Positions 19,692 to 28,979 of a stretch of DNA of 64,000 bases are shown piece after piece. The first letter of the stretch is position 1. Each line of letters begins with the position of its first letter. The translations under genes and the position numbers were made by a program. Source of the DNA: CAVVSQ01 sp963848825 (GTDB taxonomy: Bacteria > Planctomycetota > Planctomycetia > Gemmatales > Gemmataceae); the NCBI GenBank assembly GCA_963848825.1, contig CAWKFA010000015.1:496001-560000 (forward strand), read 5' to 3'. The notes under the pieces are model-generated. The model made no database searches. It was not told where the DNA came from and saw only the letters and a list, made by a program, of their open reading frames with translations.

Positions 19692-19730
19692 GGCATCCTG
19701 CTTCTTGAGTGCTTCCTCTGGCCAACGGCC

Positions 19731-20075
19731 TCACCACCAGCACTTTTCCCTGTCCCAGGCGATGATCCCGTAATCCGGCTGTGGCTCTGCTGGCGGTGTG
19801 CCGGCCTCCTCCCGTTCAAATTCCCGCCGCCCTTTGAGACGTAGCCAGGCGCGCTCCGCCAGCGAGGCCGGCTCAGCTTCTTCCCGATCCACACGGAGGA
19901 ATTGTTCGTGTTCAGGAGTGAGCGGCTGAATGGTCCCGACGGCCAGCGCTTCCAGCCAGTTTCCATACTCCTCCAGCAGGGCCAGCTCGTCCGCTGGGAA
20001 TATATGCGTGGCGCACGCGAAAGCGAAGGGACGTTTTCTCAAGTAGGTATCGTGATCGTTCGGCACCGTAGCCAT
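19731..20075 (-). CDS. DUF413 (MaoP-like) small protein
   Basis: 114 residues. The core 'FPADELALLEEYGNWLEAL' with 'PLTPEHEQFL' and 'PASLAERAWLRL' matches DUF413, the family of E. coli YifE/MaoP, a protein linked to chromosome macrodomain organisation in enterobacteria. That role should not be transferred here without the cognate DNA site. It starts at ATG 20075 after AGGTGG and is upstream of the DUF763 gene. Confidence 0.75.
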   Translation of the reverse strand: MATVPNDHDTYLRKRPFAFACATHIFPADELALLEEYGNWLEALAVGTIQPLTPEHEQFLRVDREEAEPASLAERAWLRLKGRREFEREEAGTPPAEPQPDYGIIAWDREKCWW

Positions 20076-20181
20076 CTTCCACCTGATGCTATCGTCTAAA
20101 TCGCCACAAAAACACCTACTTTATTCTACGCGCCTTCGCCTCCCACGGGGTCGCCAACCCTGGTCTTTTTTTCGCCAACGC

Positions 20182-20434
20182 TCACTCATTGCGACGAGGC
20201 GAACGGTCCTTTCCAACTCCGCGTCCGGTCTCCTCCTGAAGCTCTTCAATCTTCTCGGACGCTTCGGCTTTCGTCAAATCCGGTTCCACGGTTTCACCCG
20301 CTTCGCGCGCCAGCGTGTTGATGTAAGATTCCTGAGCGCCGGTCATCGGTTCATTCCCCGTTATCCACTCCTCCGGCGGCTTGATCGTTCCGCGTGCTGG
20401 TGAAACGGGCGCGGTTGCATTTTTTTGATCTCAT
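20182..20434 (-). CDS. DUF3072 family small protein with homopolymer frameshift
   Basis: A short gene encoding 'PPEEWITGNEPMTGAQ', then 'LAREAGE' and 'LTKAEASEKIEELQ', the hallmark of DUF3072, a roughly 60-80 residue family of unknown function. The conserved frame opens without a start codon. An ATG at 20434, preceded by GGGAG, reads into it only if a run of seven A (complement of 20420-20426) is shortened by one. That yields an 83-residue protein beginning 'MRSKNATAPVSPARG'. An unmodified start at 20346 would give only 54 residues. The break on a homopolymer points to sequence error. Confidence 0.7.
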
Positions 20435-20592
20435 GACAGTCTCCCGTGTGTGGACTTCTTTACCTGGACAAAATTACAGCAAAGAGCGTGCCAGTCTTTG
20501 CGAGAGTTGGCGAGATGAAGTTGGAAGCGTATTCTCGACCTGAGCCCTGAACCACCATCCTGAAATGCTTCGAAGCGAGTATTATAATTCTC

Positions 20593-21477
20593 GTGCCACT
20601 CATCCGAACCGAGTTCATCCAGGCCAACGGCCTATCCTTCGAAGTCGACCAGTGCGGCGACGGGGACCGGCTGGCTCTGTGCCTTCATGGCTTCCCGGAA
20701 TGCTCCTTTTCCTGGCGGTATCAACTTCCCCTTTTGGCGCGCCTTGGCTATACCGCCTGGGCACCGAACTTACGTGGTTATGGTCGCACCAGTCGCCCGC
20801 CTCGCGTTCGGGATTACACTGTTGAGCATTTGCTTGCCGATGTCGCCGGGCTAATCGATGTCGCCAACAAAAGATCCACGGTGCTGATTGCTCATGATTG
20901 GGGCGGAGCCATAGGCTGGAACTTTGTTCTCCAATCCTTGCGGCCGATCGAACGTTTCATCGTGCTTAACATGCCGCACCCCGCTTTATTCCTCAAGCGT
21001 TTTTGGCATTTTCCCCAAATTCTTCGCTCCTGGTATATCTTCTTTTTCCAACTTCCCTGGCTGCCGGAATGGCTGTTTCGGCTGCATGGCGCCAGGGCGG
21101 TAGGCGATGCCTTTCGCGGCATGGCCGTGGACAAAAGCCGCTTTCCCGACGAGGTGCTGGAGGTATACCGCCGCCAGGCCCTGGAACCTGGGGCACTCAC
21201 GGCCATGATCAATTATTACCGTGCCCTGTTCTATAACCTCCCTGAGCGACGACAGCTTCGGCTGTTGGAACGCACTATCCTGCAGGTCCCCACGCTGATG
21301 ATTTGGGGTGAGCAAGACAGCGCCCTGGGCAAGGAATTGACGTACGGAACCGAAAAACTGGTTCGCGACTTCACCGTTCGCTACCTACCGGACGTGTCCC
21401 ACTGGGTTCAACAGGAGGCCCCAGAAACAGTCAACGCGTTGATAGAGGCCTGGTTAAGCGGTCATATGGTTGCATGA
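20593..21477 (+). CDS. Alpha/beta hydrolase, epoxide-hydrolase-like
   Basis: 294 residues from GTG 20593. The oxyanion motif 'LHGFPECSFSWR' (HGxP) and an Asp nucleophile in 'IAHDWGGAIGW' (HDWGG) place it with soluble epoxide hydrolases and haloalkane dehalogenases instead of serine esterases. The acid is probably in 'MIWGEQDSALG' and the catalytic His in 'PDVSHWVQQEAP'. There is no signal peptide. It likely opens epoxide or related electrophilic substrates; actual substrate unknown. Confidence 0.85.
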   Translation: MPLIRTEFIQANGLSFEVDQCGDGDRLALCLHGFPECSFSWRYQLPLLARLGYTAWAPNLRGYGRTSRPPRVRDYTVEHLLADVAGLIDVANKRSTVLIAHDWGGAIGWNFVLQSLRPIERFIVLNMPHPALFLKRFWHFPQILRSWYIFFFQLPWLPEWLFRLHGARAVGDAFRGMAVDKSRFPDEVLEVYRRQALEPGALTAMINYYRALFYNLPERRQLRLLERTILQVPTLMIWGEQDSALGKELTYGTEKLVRDFTVRYLPDVSHWVQQEAPETVNALIEAWLSGHMVA

Positions 21478-21567
21478 AATTGACCGAAGCGCGGACGCGA
21501 TCTGATGAACTGGTTGTCAATGGGCGGCCAAGTTCCGGCGGTCAGCATCCCAGGACCCGCGTCCGTC

Positions 21568-22715
21568 TCATTTCGTCACAACCGTGACGCTCATTCCCGG
21601 CAGGATTATTCCTTCAGGATTCGGCAAAACAATCTCGGCCGACATGGTTTGCGTTCGCGGATCGATGGTTCCGGCCAGCCGCGTTACTTTCGCCGTAAAT
21701 TGCCGGTTCGGGAAGGCATCGACGAGCACGGTCACTGCGGTCGCTTTGCTAATTTTGGCAATGCTGGCTTGAGGCACCTGGACGGAGATGCGCAGGAAAT
21801 CCGTATTCGCCACCGTAAAGAGACCGACTTCGTTGGCGCTGCGAACGGCCTGAACGACTGATCCCAGATCGACGGATCGGCGCGTAACCAGGCCGTCAAT
21901 GGGGGCCTGAATACGGGAGAACCCCAACTGGACCTGGACACGTTCCACACTCGCCCGGGCAAATTCCAGGGCGGCCTGGGCTGCCTGCAAGTCGGCGTCG
22001 GTTTTGGCCACTTTGGCCTCGCTCTCGAGGACGTTGGCCTTGGCAACTTGCACCCGCGCTTCCGCGGCTGCCAGAGTGGCGGCGGCCGCTTCGTGCTGGG
22101 AACGAGATTCGTCGAGTGCGCTTGCTTCAATCGACTTGTTAGCAGAAAGTGCCTCCATGCGCTGTAGCTGCAATTGGCGGTATTTATGAATAGCCTGCGC
22201 ACTTTTTAAATTGTTTTCGGCCTCCTGAACCTGTGACTTGACGGACAAGAGCGCGGCCTGCGCCGCCCTGGTCGAGGCACGCACCTGTTCGATCCCGGCC
22301 CTGGCTTGCAAGACGTGAGCTTCTTTCACCCTTAACTCGGCTACGACGTCCGGTACCGCCAGCTCCGCCAACAGTTCTCCTCTTTTTACGCGCTCGCCAA
22401 TTTGCACATGTATTTTCTCAACCGAACCCGTGACACGGGCGGAAAGAGACACTTGCTCATACGCCTCGACATGGCGCGTAGACCTGTTTTTGGTGGGGTA
22501 ACTTCGCCGGCCCCCTCTTTCTTCTCGCCCAGACTGGTGCCGGCTTGCGACGGGTTTTCGGCTTGTTGTTCCCTGGCCGTGGGCTGTTTTTGCACCGCCG
22601 CATTTATTTTGGAGGCTTCAGTGGGGGGCTCCGTCGCGTTCGCGTCAAAAATGATGAAGACGGTGGCAGCCATCAAAGTGACTTCAACGGCCAGCGCTTT
22701 GGTGGAAACCTTCAT
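21568..22715 (-). CDS. HlyD/RND-type membrane fusion protein, one frameshift
   Basis: The ATG at 22715 follows GGAGGATC. A hydrophobic export segment is followed by a low-complexity linker, then a frame jump near 22475. The other frame continues 'HVEAYEQVSLSARVTGSVEK' with a biotinyl-lipoyl half, a long coiled-coil hairpin (about residues 120-260), the second lipoyl half 'RIQAPIDGLVTRRSVDLGSV' and a beta-barrel ending 'ILPGMSVTVVTK'. The joined product is about 382 residues. Such adaptors connect an inner-membrane pump to the outer membrane. No transporter or outer-membrane channel gene adjoins it, so its partner is elsewhere. Confidence 0.78.
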
Positions 22716-22895
22716 GGATCGATCCTCCAGGTTAAGAATGCGGCGAAGGCGACTCACAAGTCGATGTTCGGTCACGGCCAGTTCGCAGCATTCGAGAATA
22801 GCCTCGCGCCTCCGTGAGGCAGGCATTTGACCGAGGTGTATCCTACGTTATAATCGGTCGACTACTGCTTCGCTGGCTGAACATCGAGAAACTCC

Positions 22896-24170
22896 ATGCC
22901 AATCCGCACCGCTTGCTCTGCCTGTGGCAAGAGCTTATCCATTCGTGACGAGTTGATCGGCAAAAAAGTTAAATGCCCGGCCTGCGGCAATACCTTTCTT
23001 GCCGTAGCGACAGGCGTGACGGCGGGTGAGGCCAAGTTTGAACCGAAGAAAACCTCGCGGATCAGGTCGGCTGCCGAGCCCAGAACGAAGGACGACGAGG
23101 CTTCAGAGGACGACATAGAGGGTCGCCCAACGCCGCGAGTCAGCAAGAAAGCGCCAAGGTCAGTGCCAAAGGGCCTATGGATCGGTATTGCCATATCCGT
23201 TCTGTTGATAGCGAGCGCGCTCGCTTGCTATTTCTTGTTTTTCGCCGGAGCGCCCCGGACCGGGCAAATGGCCAGGACGGTGCCCTCGAAGGAGGCAAAG
23301 TCGGCCAGATCCGTTCCACCTGCAGAAGTCGAGCCGATCCCTGCCGCGGAAACGTCAATCGACCCGACCACGTATCCGGAATTCGGGCCGAGCCAGCTAA
23401 TTCAAAGCGGCATCCGCTTCCAGGAAGCAACATTACAACGCGGCACTTTGCCGATGCGGGTGTGGTATTATCAACCGGAGAAAAGCTCCAACAAGTTAGC
23501 CCTGGTGATAGTGCCGCCCGCGGGCAGCACCCTTATGGCCGGCATGGACCTGAGCGACGGCGACCGCCTCGAGCACTATCCGTACGTCAAGGCGGGCTTC
23601 GCGGTCGCGTCCTTCGAAATCGACGGTTTTGTCCCTAATGCCAGGTCCGAGGCGGCTCTACTAAAAGGGGCACGCGAGTTCCGCGACAGTCAGGCGGGAC
23701 TGGCCAACGCCAGGGCGATGTTGGATTTCGTCCTGGCCAAGGTGCCGAGTATTGATCCCAATCGCGTTTATATCGCGGGGCACAGCTCGGCCGCCACACT
23801 GGCACTTCTGGTCGCCGAACACGATCCGCGCATCAAGGCCTGCGCCGCCTATGCCCCGGTTACCGACGTGGAAGCTCGCCTTGCCAAGGCCATCCCAGCG
23901 ATAGAAGGGGCCCTCCCCGGTTATCGGGAGTTCCTTCATGCCAGCTCGCCCAAGACACACGCAAGCAAGTTGACCTGTCCCGTCTTCCTCTTTCATGCGG
24001 AAGATGACGCCAATGTACCCCTCCGCGACACGACCACATTCGCGACTTTACTCAAGAAGTCCAACTCTAATGTCACACTTGCGACCACGCGCCAGGGCGG
24101 TCATTTCGACTCCATGGTCCGCGAAGGAATTCCTAAGGGGATCGCCTGGTTCCAACAGCTAGGAAAATAA
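22896..24170 (+). CDS. Zinc-ribbon, transmembrane, alpha/beta hydrolase fusion
   Basis: 424 residues. The N-terminus is an MJ0042-type zinc ribbon with C7, C10, C27 and C30 ('CSACGKS' and 'CPACGNTF'). A charged linker leads to one membrane helix at about 93-115 ('IGIAISVLLIASALACYFLF'). The outer part (about 160-424) is a dienelactone-hydrolase or peptidase-like domain with nucleophile elbow 'IAGHSSAATLAL', acid in 'LFHAEDDANVP' and His in 'RQGGHFDSM'. The hydrolase probably faces the periplasm and the ribbon the cytoplasm, a membrane-anchored arrangement common in planctomycetes. Substrate unknown. It is divergent from the HlyD-type gene. Confidence 0.82.
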   Translation: MPIRTACSACGKSLSIRDELIGKKVKCPACGNTFLAVATGVTAGEAKFEPKKTSRIRSAAEPRTKDDEASEDDIEGRPTPRVSKKAPRSVPKGLWIGIAISVLLIASALACYFLFFAGAPRTGQMARTVPSKEAKSARSVPPAEVEPIPAAETSIDPTTYPEFGPSQLIQSGIRFQEATLQRGTLPMRVWYYQPEKSSNKLALVIVPPAGSTLMAGMDLSDGDRLEHYPYVKAGFAVASFEIDGFVPNARSEAALLKGAREFRDSQAGLANARAMLDFVLAKVPSIDPNRVYIAGHSSAATLALLVAEHDPRIKACAAYAPVTDVEARLAKAIPAIEGALPGYREFLHASSPKTHASKLTCPVFLFHAEDDANVPLRDTTTFATLLKKSNSNVTLATTRQGGHFDSMVREGIPKGIAWFQQLGK

Positions 24171-24321
24171 AAGGGGGTATACGAAGAGGTCCGCGAGCGG
24201 GACTGAGCGCGGCGCAGAATCGGTGCCCCTATTCAAAGGCGGGCAGCGACGAGAACCGCTGTTCGAACCCGTGCGTGTTGGTATGCTATTCTCCATTCTT
24301 CCCTTTGGAATTGGATGTCCT

Positions 24322-26422
24322 ATGGCGGGATCCCACCGATCTGCAACCCTCGTGGAGATGGAGCCTCATCTCGAACCCGGTGATCGCTTTGAAGTCGAGC
24401 GGGCCGGCCCGGATCAACTCCGGGTGCTGGCGGATCTCGGCAGCGCGGACCTATCGGTTCATACCGTTCAGGATGCGCAAGGCCGAACCTTGCCGGCGTC
24501 GTTCGATCCGGAGAATCGTCTTCTGACTGTGGAGAATTTCGAGCGCAGCGCCGCCGGATCGTTATGCGGCCTTGTGGCTGGAATATCAGGAGCCGGGCCG
24601 CTTCCGGCTCGTGATTGAGCCGATGCCGCCGCACGGTGCCGACACCGGGCAGACCACGGAGCAGGGACTGCGGCTCGCCTTCGACCAGCGCGATTGGGAC
24701 CTGTTGCGAACGGCGCCTGCCCGGCAGATGACAACGCTGGCGGAATTCGACCTGGCCCTGCGGGCCGCCCGGCTGGCGACCCACGCCGGGTTCGACCGGC
24801 TGATTTGCCTGCCGCTGGTGCGCGACATGGAGCTGCTGGAGCACCAGATCCGCACGGCCAAGACGGTCCTGCGGCGGTTCCGCGGCCGGGCCCTGCTCTG
24901 CGACGAGGTCGGCCTGGGCAAGACGATCGAGGCCGGGCTGATCCTCGCCGAGCTGGTCGATGCGCGGCCTGGTCCGCTCGGTGCTGGTGCTGGTGCCGCC
25001 GTCGCTGATCGAGCAGTGGCAGGGCGAGATGCGGCGCAAGTTCTCGCTCGAGCTGATCAGCCACGACGACCCGGCCTTCCGCGCAGCGCGGCGCCGCCGC
25101 CTGGGGCGAGTTCGACCGCGTGATCGCCTCGATCCACACGGCCAAGCGCGAGCCGCACCGCTCGGCCATCCTGGCCCGGCAATGGGACATGGTCATCGTC
25201 GACGAGGCCCACCACCTGCGCAACCGCACCACCCAGGTCGTGGAAGTTCGCCAGCGAGCTGCAGAAGCAGTTCATCCTGCTGCTGACGGCCACCCCGGTG
25301 CAGAACAACCTCGAGGAGCTGTTCAACCTGGTCACGCTGCTGGAGCCGGGCCTGCTGAGCACGGCGAAGCAGTTCCAGCGCCAGTTCGTCGACCGCCGCG
25401 ACAAGCTGACGCCGCGCAACGTCGACGAGCTGCACGCGCTGCTGGCCGAGGTCATGGTCCGCAACCGCCGCAGCACGGTCGGCCTGCAGTTCACGCGCCG
25501 CTGGGCGCGGACCGACCGCGTCGTCCTGACCGCACAGGAGCGGGCCCTCTACGACGACTGTCACGCGCTTCGTCCGGCGTCATCTCCGGTCGGCCGAGCG
25601 GCCAAGGGGCGGCATCGCGCGCATGGCCCTCGATCGCGCTGCAGATGGCGCTGGGCAGCTCCAGCCAGGCGGCGGCCGGCACGCTGCGAAACATGGCCGA
25701 CAACGCCAAGCTGGCCGCGGCCGATCGGCGACAGCTCGCCGCAACTGGCCGGACCAGGCCGCGCCAGCTCAGCGACAGCACCAAGGTCGACCGGCTGCTG
25801 CAGCTGCTCGACGAGTATCCCGACAAGATGGTCATCTTCACCCAGTTCCGGGCGACCCAGGAGCTGCTGCAGCGGCGGCTGACGGAGGCCGGGCACGACG
25901 TGGCGGTCTTCCACGGCGGGCTGTCGCGGCTGGAGAAGGAGGCCGCCGATCGAGCGGTTCCGCGGCCCGGCCCGGCTGCTGCTCTGCACCGAGGCCGGCA
26001 GCGAGGGCCGCAACCTCCAGTTCGCCCATGCCGTCTGCAACTTCGACCTGCCCTGGAACCCGATGAAGATCGAGCAGCGGATCGGCCGGCTCAGCCGGAT
26101 CGGCCAGACCCACGACGTCCACGTCTTCAACCTGGTCGCCGCCGGCACGGTCGAGGCGGCCGTGCTGCACCTGCTCGAGGCCAAGCTGAACATGTTCGAG
26201 CTGGTCATCGGCGAGATCGACATGATCCTCGGCAACCTCGACGACGAGCGCGAGTTCCAGGACGTGGTCGCCGACCTGTGGGCCGAGTCGGCCGACCAGG
26301 ACGACTTCGCCCGCCGCATGGACGAGCTGGGCGACCGCCTGCTGGAGGCCAAGGAGGCGTACCTGGAGCAGCGCAGCCACGACGACAGGCTCTTCGGCAA
26401 CCGCTTCGCGCCCGAGGCGTGA
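24322..26422 (+). pseudogene. SNF2/RapA-like DEAD/DEAH helicase, at least seven frame breaks
   Basis: Reading through frame jumps near 24549, 24958, 25085, 25240, 25560, 25632 and 25948 recovers a complete superfamily 2 SNF2-type ATPase. It has an N-terminal domain, motif I 'LLCDEVGLGKTIEAG', motif Ia 'SVLVLVPPSLIEQWQ', motif II 'VIVDEAHHLRN', motif III 'LLLTATPVQNNLEELF', motif IV 'MVIFTQFRATQELL', motif V 'TEAGSEGRNLQFA' and motif VI 'QRIGRLSRIGQTHDVHVF'. About 700 residues are implied, ending at 26422. Such proteins move on DNA or recycle RNA polymerase; the role is unknown here. G+C is visibly higher than in the flanks. Intact motifs combined with pure indels suggest sequence error in a G+C-rich tract, or a very recent loss. 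Confidence 0.72.
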
Positions 26423-26479
26423 TCCTTTACCAACTGCGGCTTCAGCGCGCATGGCGGTTACGAGAAAGGACGATTCCTC

Positions 26480-27592
26480 ATGGCAACTGCAGCCGTGCAC
26501 TCACCGCTCGAAGAGTTCGTCCGCGACTACGTCGACGTGACCGGCGGCGTCTGGGACGAGGTCGAGCCGCAGGTCTACGACTTGATGCTTGCCCACGGAA
26601 GGCGCCGGCGCGGACACAGCGCGTAGCCTGGACGGCGCGAGATGGTCCGCGTCGCGTTCGATCCCGAGGCGATGCCCGAGCATCCCGCCGCCCAGCTCGC
26701 CAGCTTCGGCACGCCGCTGATCGATCGGCTGCTGGCCGACGCCCTGCAGCGCGGCCGATTCGCCCGGCTGTACATCGTCGGCCTGAACCTGACGCCGCAC
26801 GATCTCGCAGGCCGAGTGCATCGTGCCTTCACGGTGCCGGCCGACGCGCGTCTTCAGGTCGAGCGCGTCCGGCCGCTGCACTTCCCCCAGGCGGTCTTCT
26901 GGTTCCAGGCCACGTTCGTCAGCGATCAGAAGGAGCAGGAGATCGTGCCGGTCGCCCTCGACCTGCACTACGGCCGGCAGGTCCGTCACCTGGATCCGCT
27001 CCTGGATCACGCCCGGCTGTCCGAGACGCCAGGTGTGTCGCTGCTGGAGGCACGGCACACGAGCCTCGCGTCGGCCTATCCGCTGGCGCGGGCACAGGCG
27101 CTGCGGACGGTCACGGCACTGGCGAACGCGCGTCACCGCCAGCAGAGCGACCACATGGAGCGGCAGATCGCCCGCATGAACCGCTATTACGCCGACCTCC
27201 TTCGCGAGTTGCAAGAGCAGCTGCAGCGAGCCGCGGATCGCGGCGACGACACCGGCAAGTTCGCGGGACGGCGTGAAGCATTGGAACGAGAGGAGAAAGT
27301 GCGCGTGGCCGAGCTGCGTCAGAAAAGCACGCTGCATGTCCAGGTTCGGCTCTTGAATGTACTCGTGATTCAGCAAGCCAAGATACTGATCAAGGCGACG
27401 GTGCGGACGGACAAAAGAGATGTCGAGCCACTGGAGTTGGTCTGGGACCCTCTCACGGAAGCGCTCGAAGCCGTCCCTTGCCCGCAATGCCAGCGTCCGA
27501 CCTTCGCCTTCGCCCGCACGCGTCTGGGCCGATTGACCTGTCAGGATTGCGGATCGTCAACGCCGATACCGGAAAGAGCGTCACGCCGCTGA
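26480..27592 (+). CDS. Coiled-coil protein with C-terminal zinc ribbon, helicase partner
   Basis: The ATG at 26480 follows AGAAAGGA and lies 57 bases after the helicase end. The first 40 residues ('PLEEFVRDYVDVTGGVWDEV') stop in frame at 26626, but the middle frame 'PTEGAGADTARSLDG' bridges to 'MVRVAFDPEAMPEHP' at 26642, so two compensating breaks are likely. An intact frame of 316 residues runs from 26642 to 27592. It holds a long charged coiled coil (about 190-250 of that frame) and a zinc ribbon 'CPQCQRP...CQDCGS' at the C-terminus. No named family was recognised. Its position suggests a dedicated partner of the SNF2-type ATPase. Confidence 0.65.
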
Positions 27593-27824
27593 AAATGTGC
27601 GATTCACGCATCTTCCGGCGAGTTTCTTTGCCGGGGTGGCGCCGTCGGTCGAGCACTTTCTCCCAGCCCCGCGGGAAACGAATTTGGTGGACAATGGGAG
27701 GCTTGTGAGCCTCGCCTTGCACCAATCGTTGGCCAACAGCCATGATGCTCGGTCGACCCTGAAAAGGCTACTATTTTGGCGGTCCTACAGCTTTACCAAG
27801 GGCTTAACTACATGTGATCTCGAA

Positions 27825-28875
27825 TCAGGGCACTTTCCGTTCGGCCCGCGGCCCTTCGTTTGGTCCAGTCGGTACGATGACCTCGAAATCCATGCCTTTC
27901 ACCTTGCGTAGCTCGTCGAGACCCTTGATACGGCTGTCCGGCGCGACCCGAGAGCCGCCAGTCGCCGCCGTTGTCGGCCATTATCATGCCGTATTTTTGC
28001 AGGCCTTTGAGGATCGCCCGGGCATGGGGCGAAAAGCCCGTGGTGTCGAAGTCCGCTCGCAGTCGATAGCGTTCGCCCATACGGGGCAGGTTCACGTCGG
28101 TCTTGTTGCTGGCGTGGTGCGTGGCCGGATAGACGTGGGCGTTGCGCGTATTGGTCACCGTGAAGCGCATGGCGTGTTCGACCAGGCCGCGTTCCAGCTC
28201 GTCATAGCGGATGATGGCCGGGAAAATCGGCAGGCCGGCGGCATCCGTCGAGGTCCAGCCCGCGGGCCGCAGCTTGTTCGATTTGAGATCGAACAGGGAG
28301 GACTGGGCGGCTTGCCAGCCCATGTCGGTCTTGCGGCCGATGTATAACTCATAGAGTTTGGCGTTCACCGGATCAACAACGACCACGTGGCGGTCCCCCT
28401 CCCCCTCGCGCTGAATGGTCTTGAGTTCCTTGCCATTGAGCGGCCAATCCTCGATGGGAGCATTGTCGGGCAACGGATAGGGCCCCAGGTCGGACTCGTC
28501 CGGATAGGTCACGACCTTCACCGGCACTTTGTTCTGGTCTGGGGGAACGATGATGAAGCTCATGTCGAGATCGTAACGTAGTGTCTTGTCGGCACCGGCG
28601 GAGGCAATGATGTTTTTGGAGTTCGGGTGCACTGGCCGCGCGGAGATGTCTTCGTTCCAGGCATTGTCGGCGGGAAACACCTGCATGGCGGCCAGGATCC
28701 TGTCCGCTTCCGGCGTGTTGAACATCACCGGCGCCTTGATCGGCGGCAGTGCCGGGAGCGGTCGGCCGCTCGAATGCTCGCGCGGGCCCGGTCCGACCTG
28801 GGCCCACAACGGGGTGCCGCTCAACCCGAACAAAAGAGATGTGCCGGCAAAAATCCAATAAGAGTGGGGCATCAT
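27825..28875 (-). CDS. Secreted protein of unknown function, one frameshift near the C-terminus
   Basis: The start at ATG 28875 (or 28872) lies behind GGGAG. A signal peptide 'SYWIFAGTSLLFGLSGTPLWAQ' is cleaved near the last Ala. The mature part contains 'MQVFPADNAWNEDISARPVH', 'VVVDPVNAKLYELYIGRK' and 'PATHHASNKTD'. The last recognisable block is 'KYGMIMADNGGDWRLSG'. One extra base near 27953 shifts the frame; the alternative frame reads 'APDSRIKGLDELRKVKGMDF' and stops at 27825, matching expectation better than the frame running to 27808. Similar secreted proteins occur in planctomycetes and acidobacteria; no function is established. Confidence 0.72.
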
Positions 28876-28979
28876 TAATCTCCCAAAATGACGGGACTGG
28901 CTCCAGAAGAATAGAATATTGGGGTAGCGTAGCGCCGACACCGCGCCACGCTTCTTGGCCATTAAACAGGACAGTAGGA

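Noticed and set aside
24322..27592. A DISARM-type defence system
   Set aside because: Only an SNF2-like ATPase is present; no DUF1998, PLD or methyltransferase gene is nearby.
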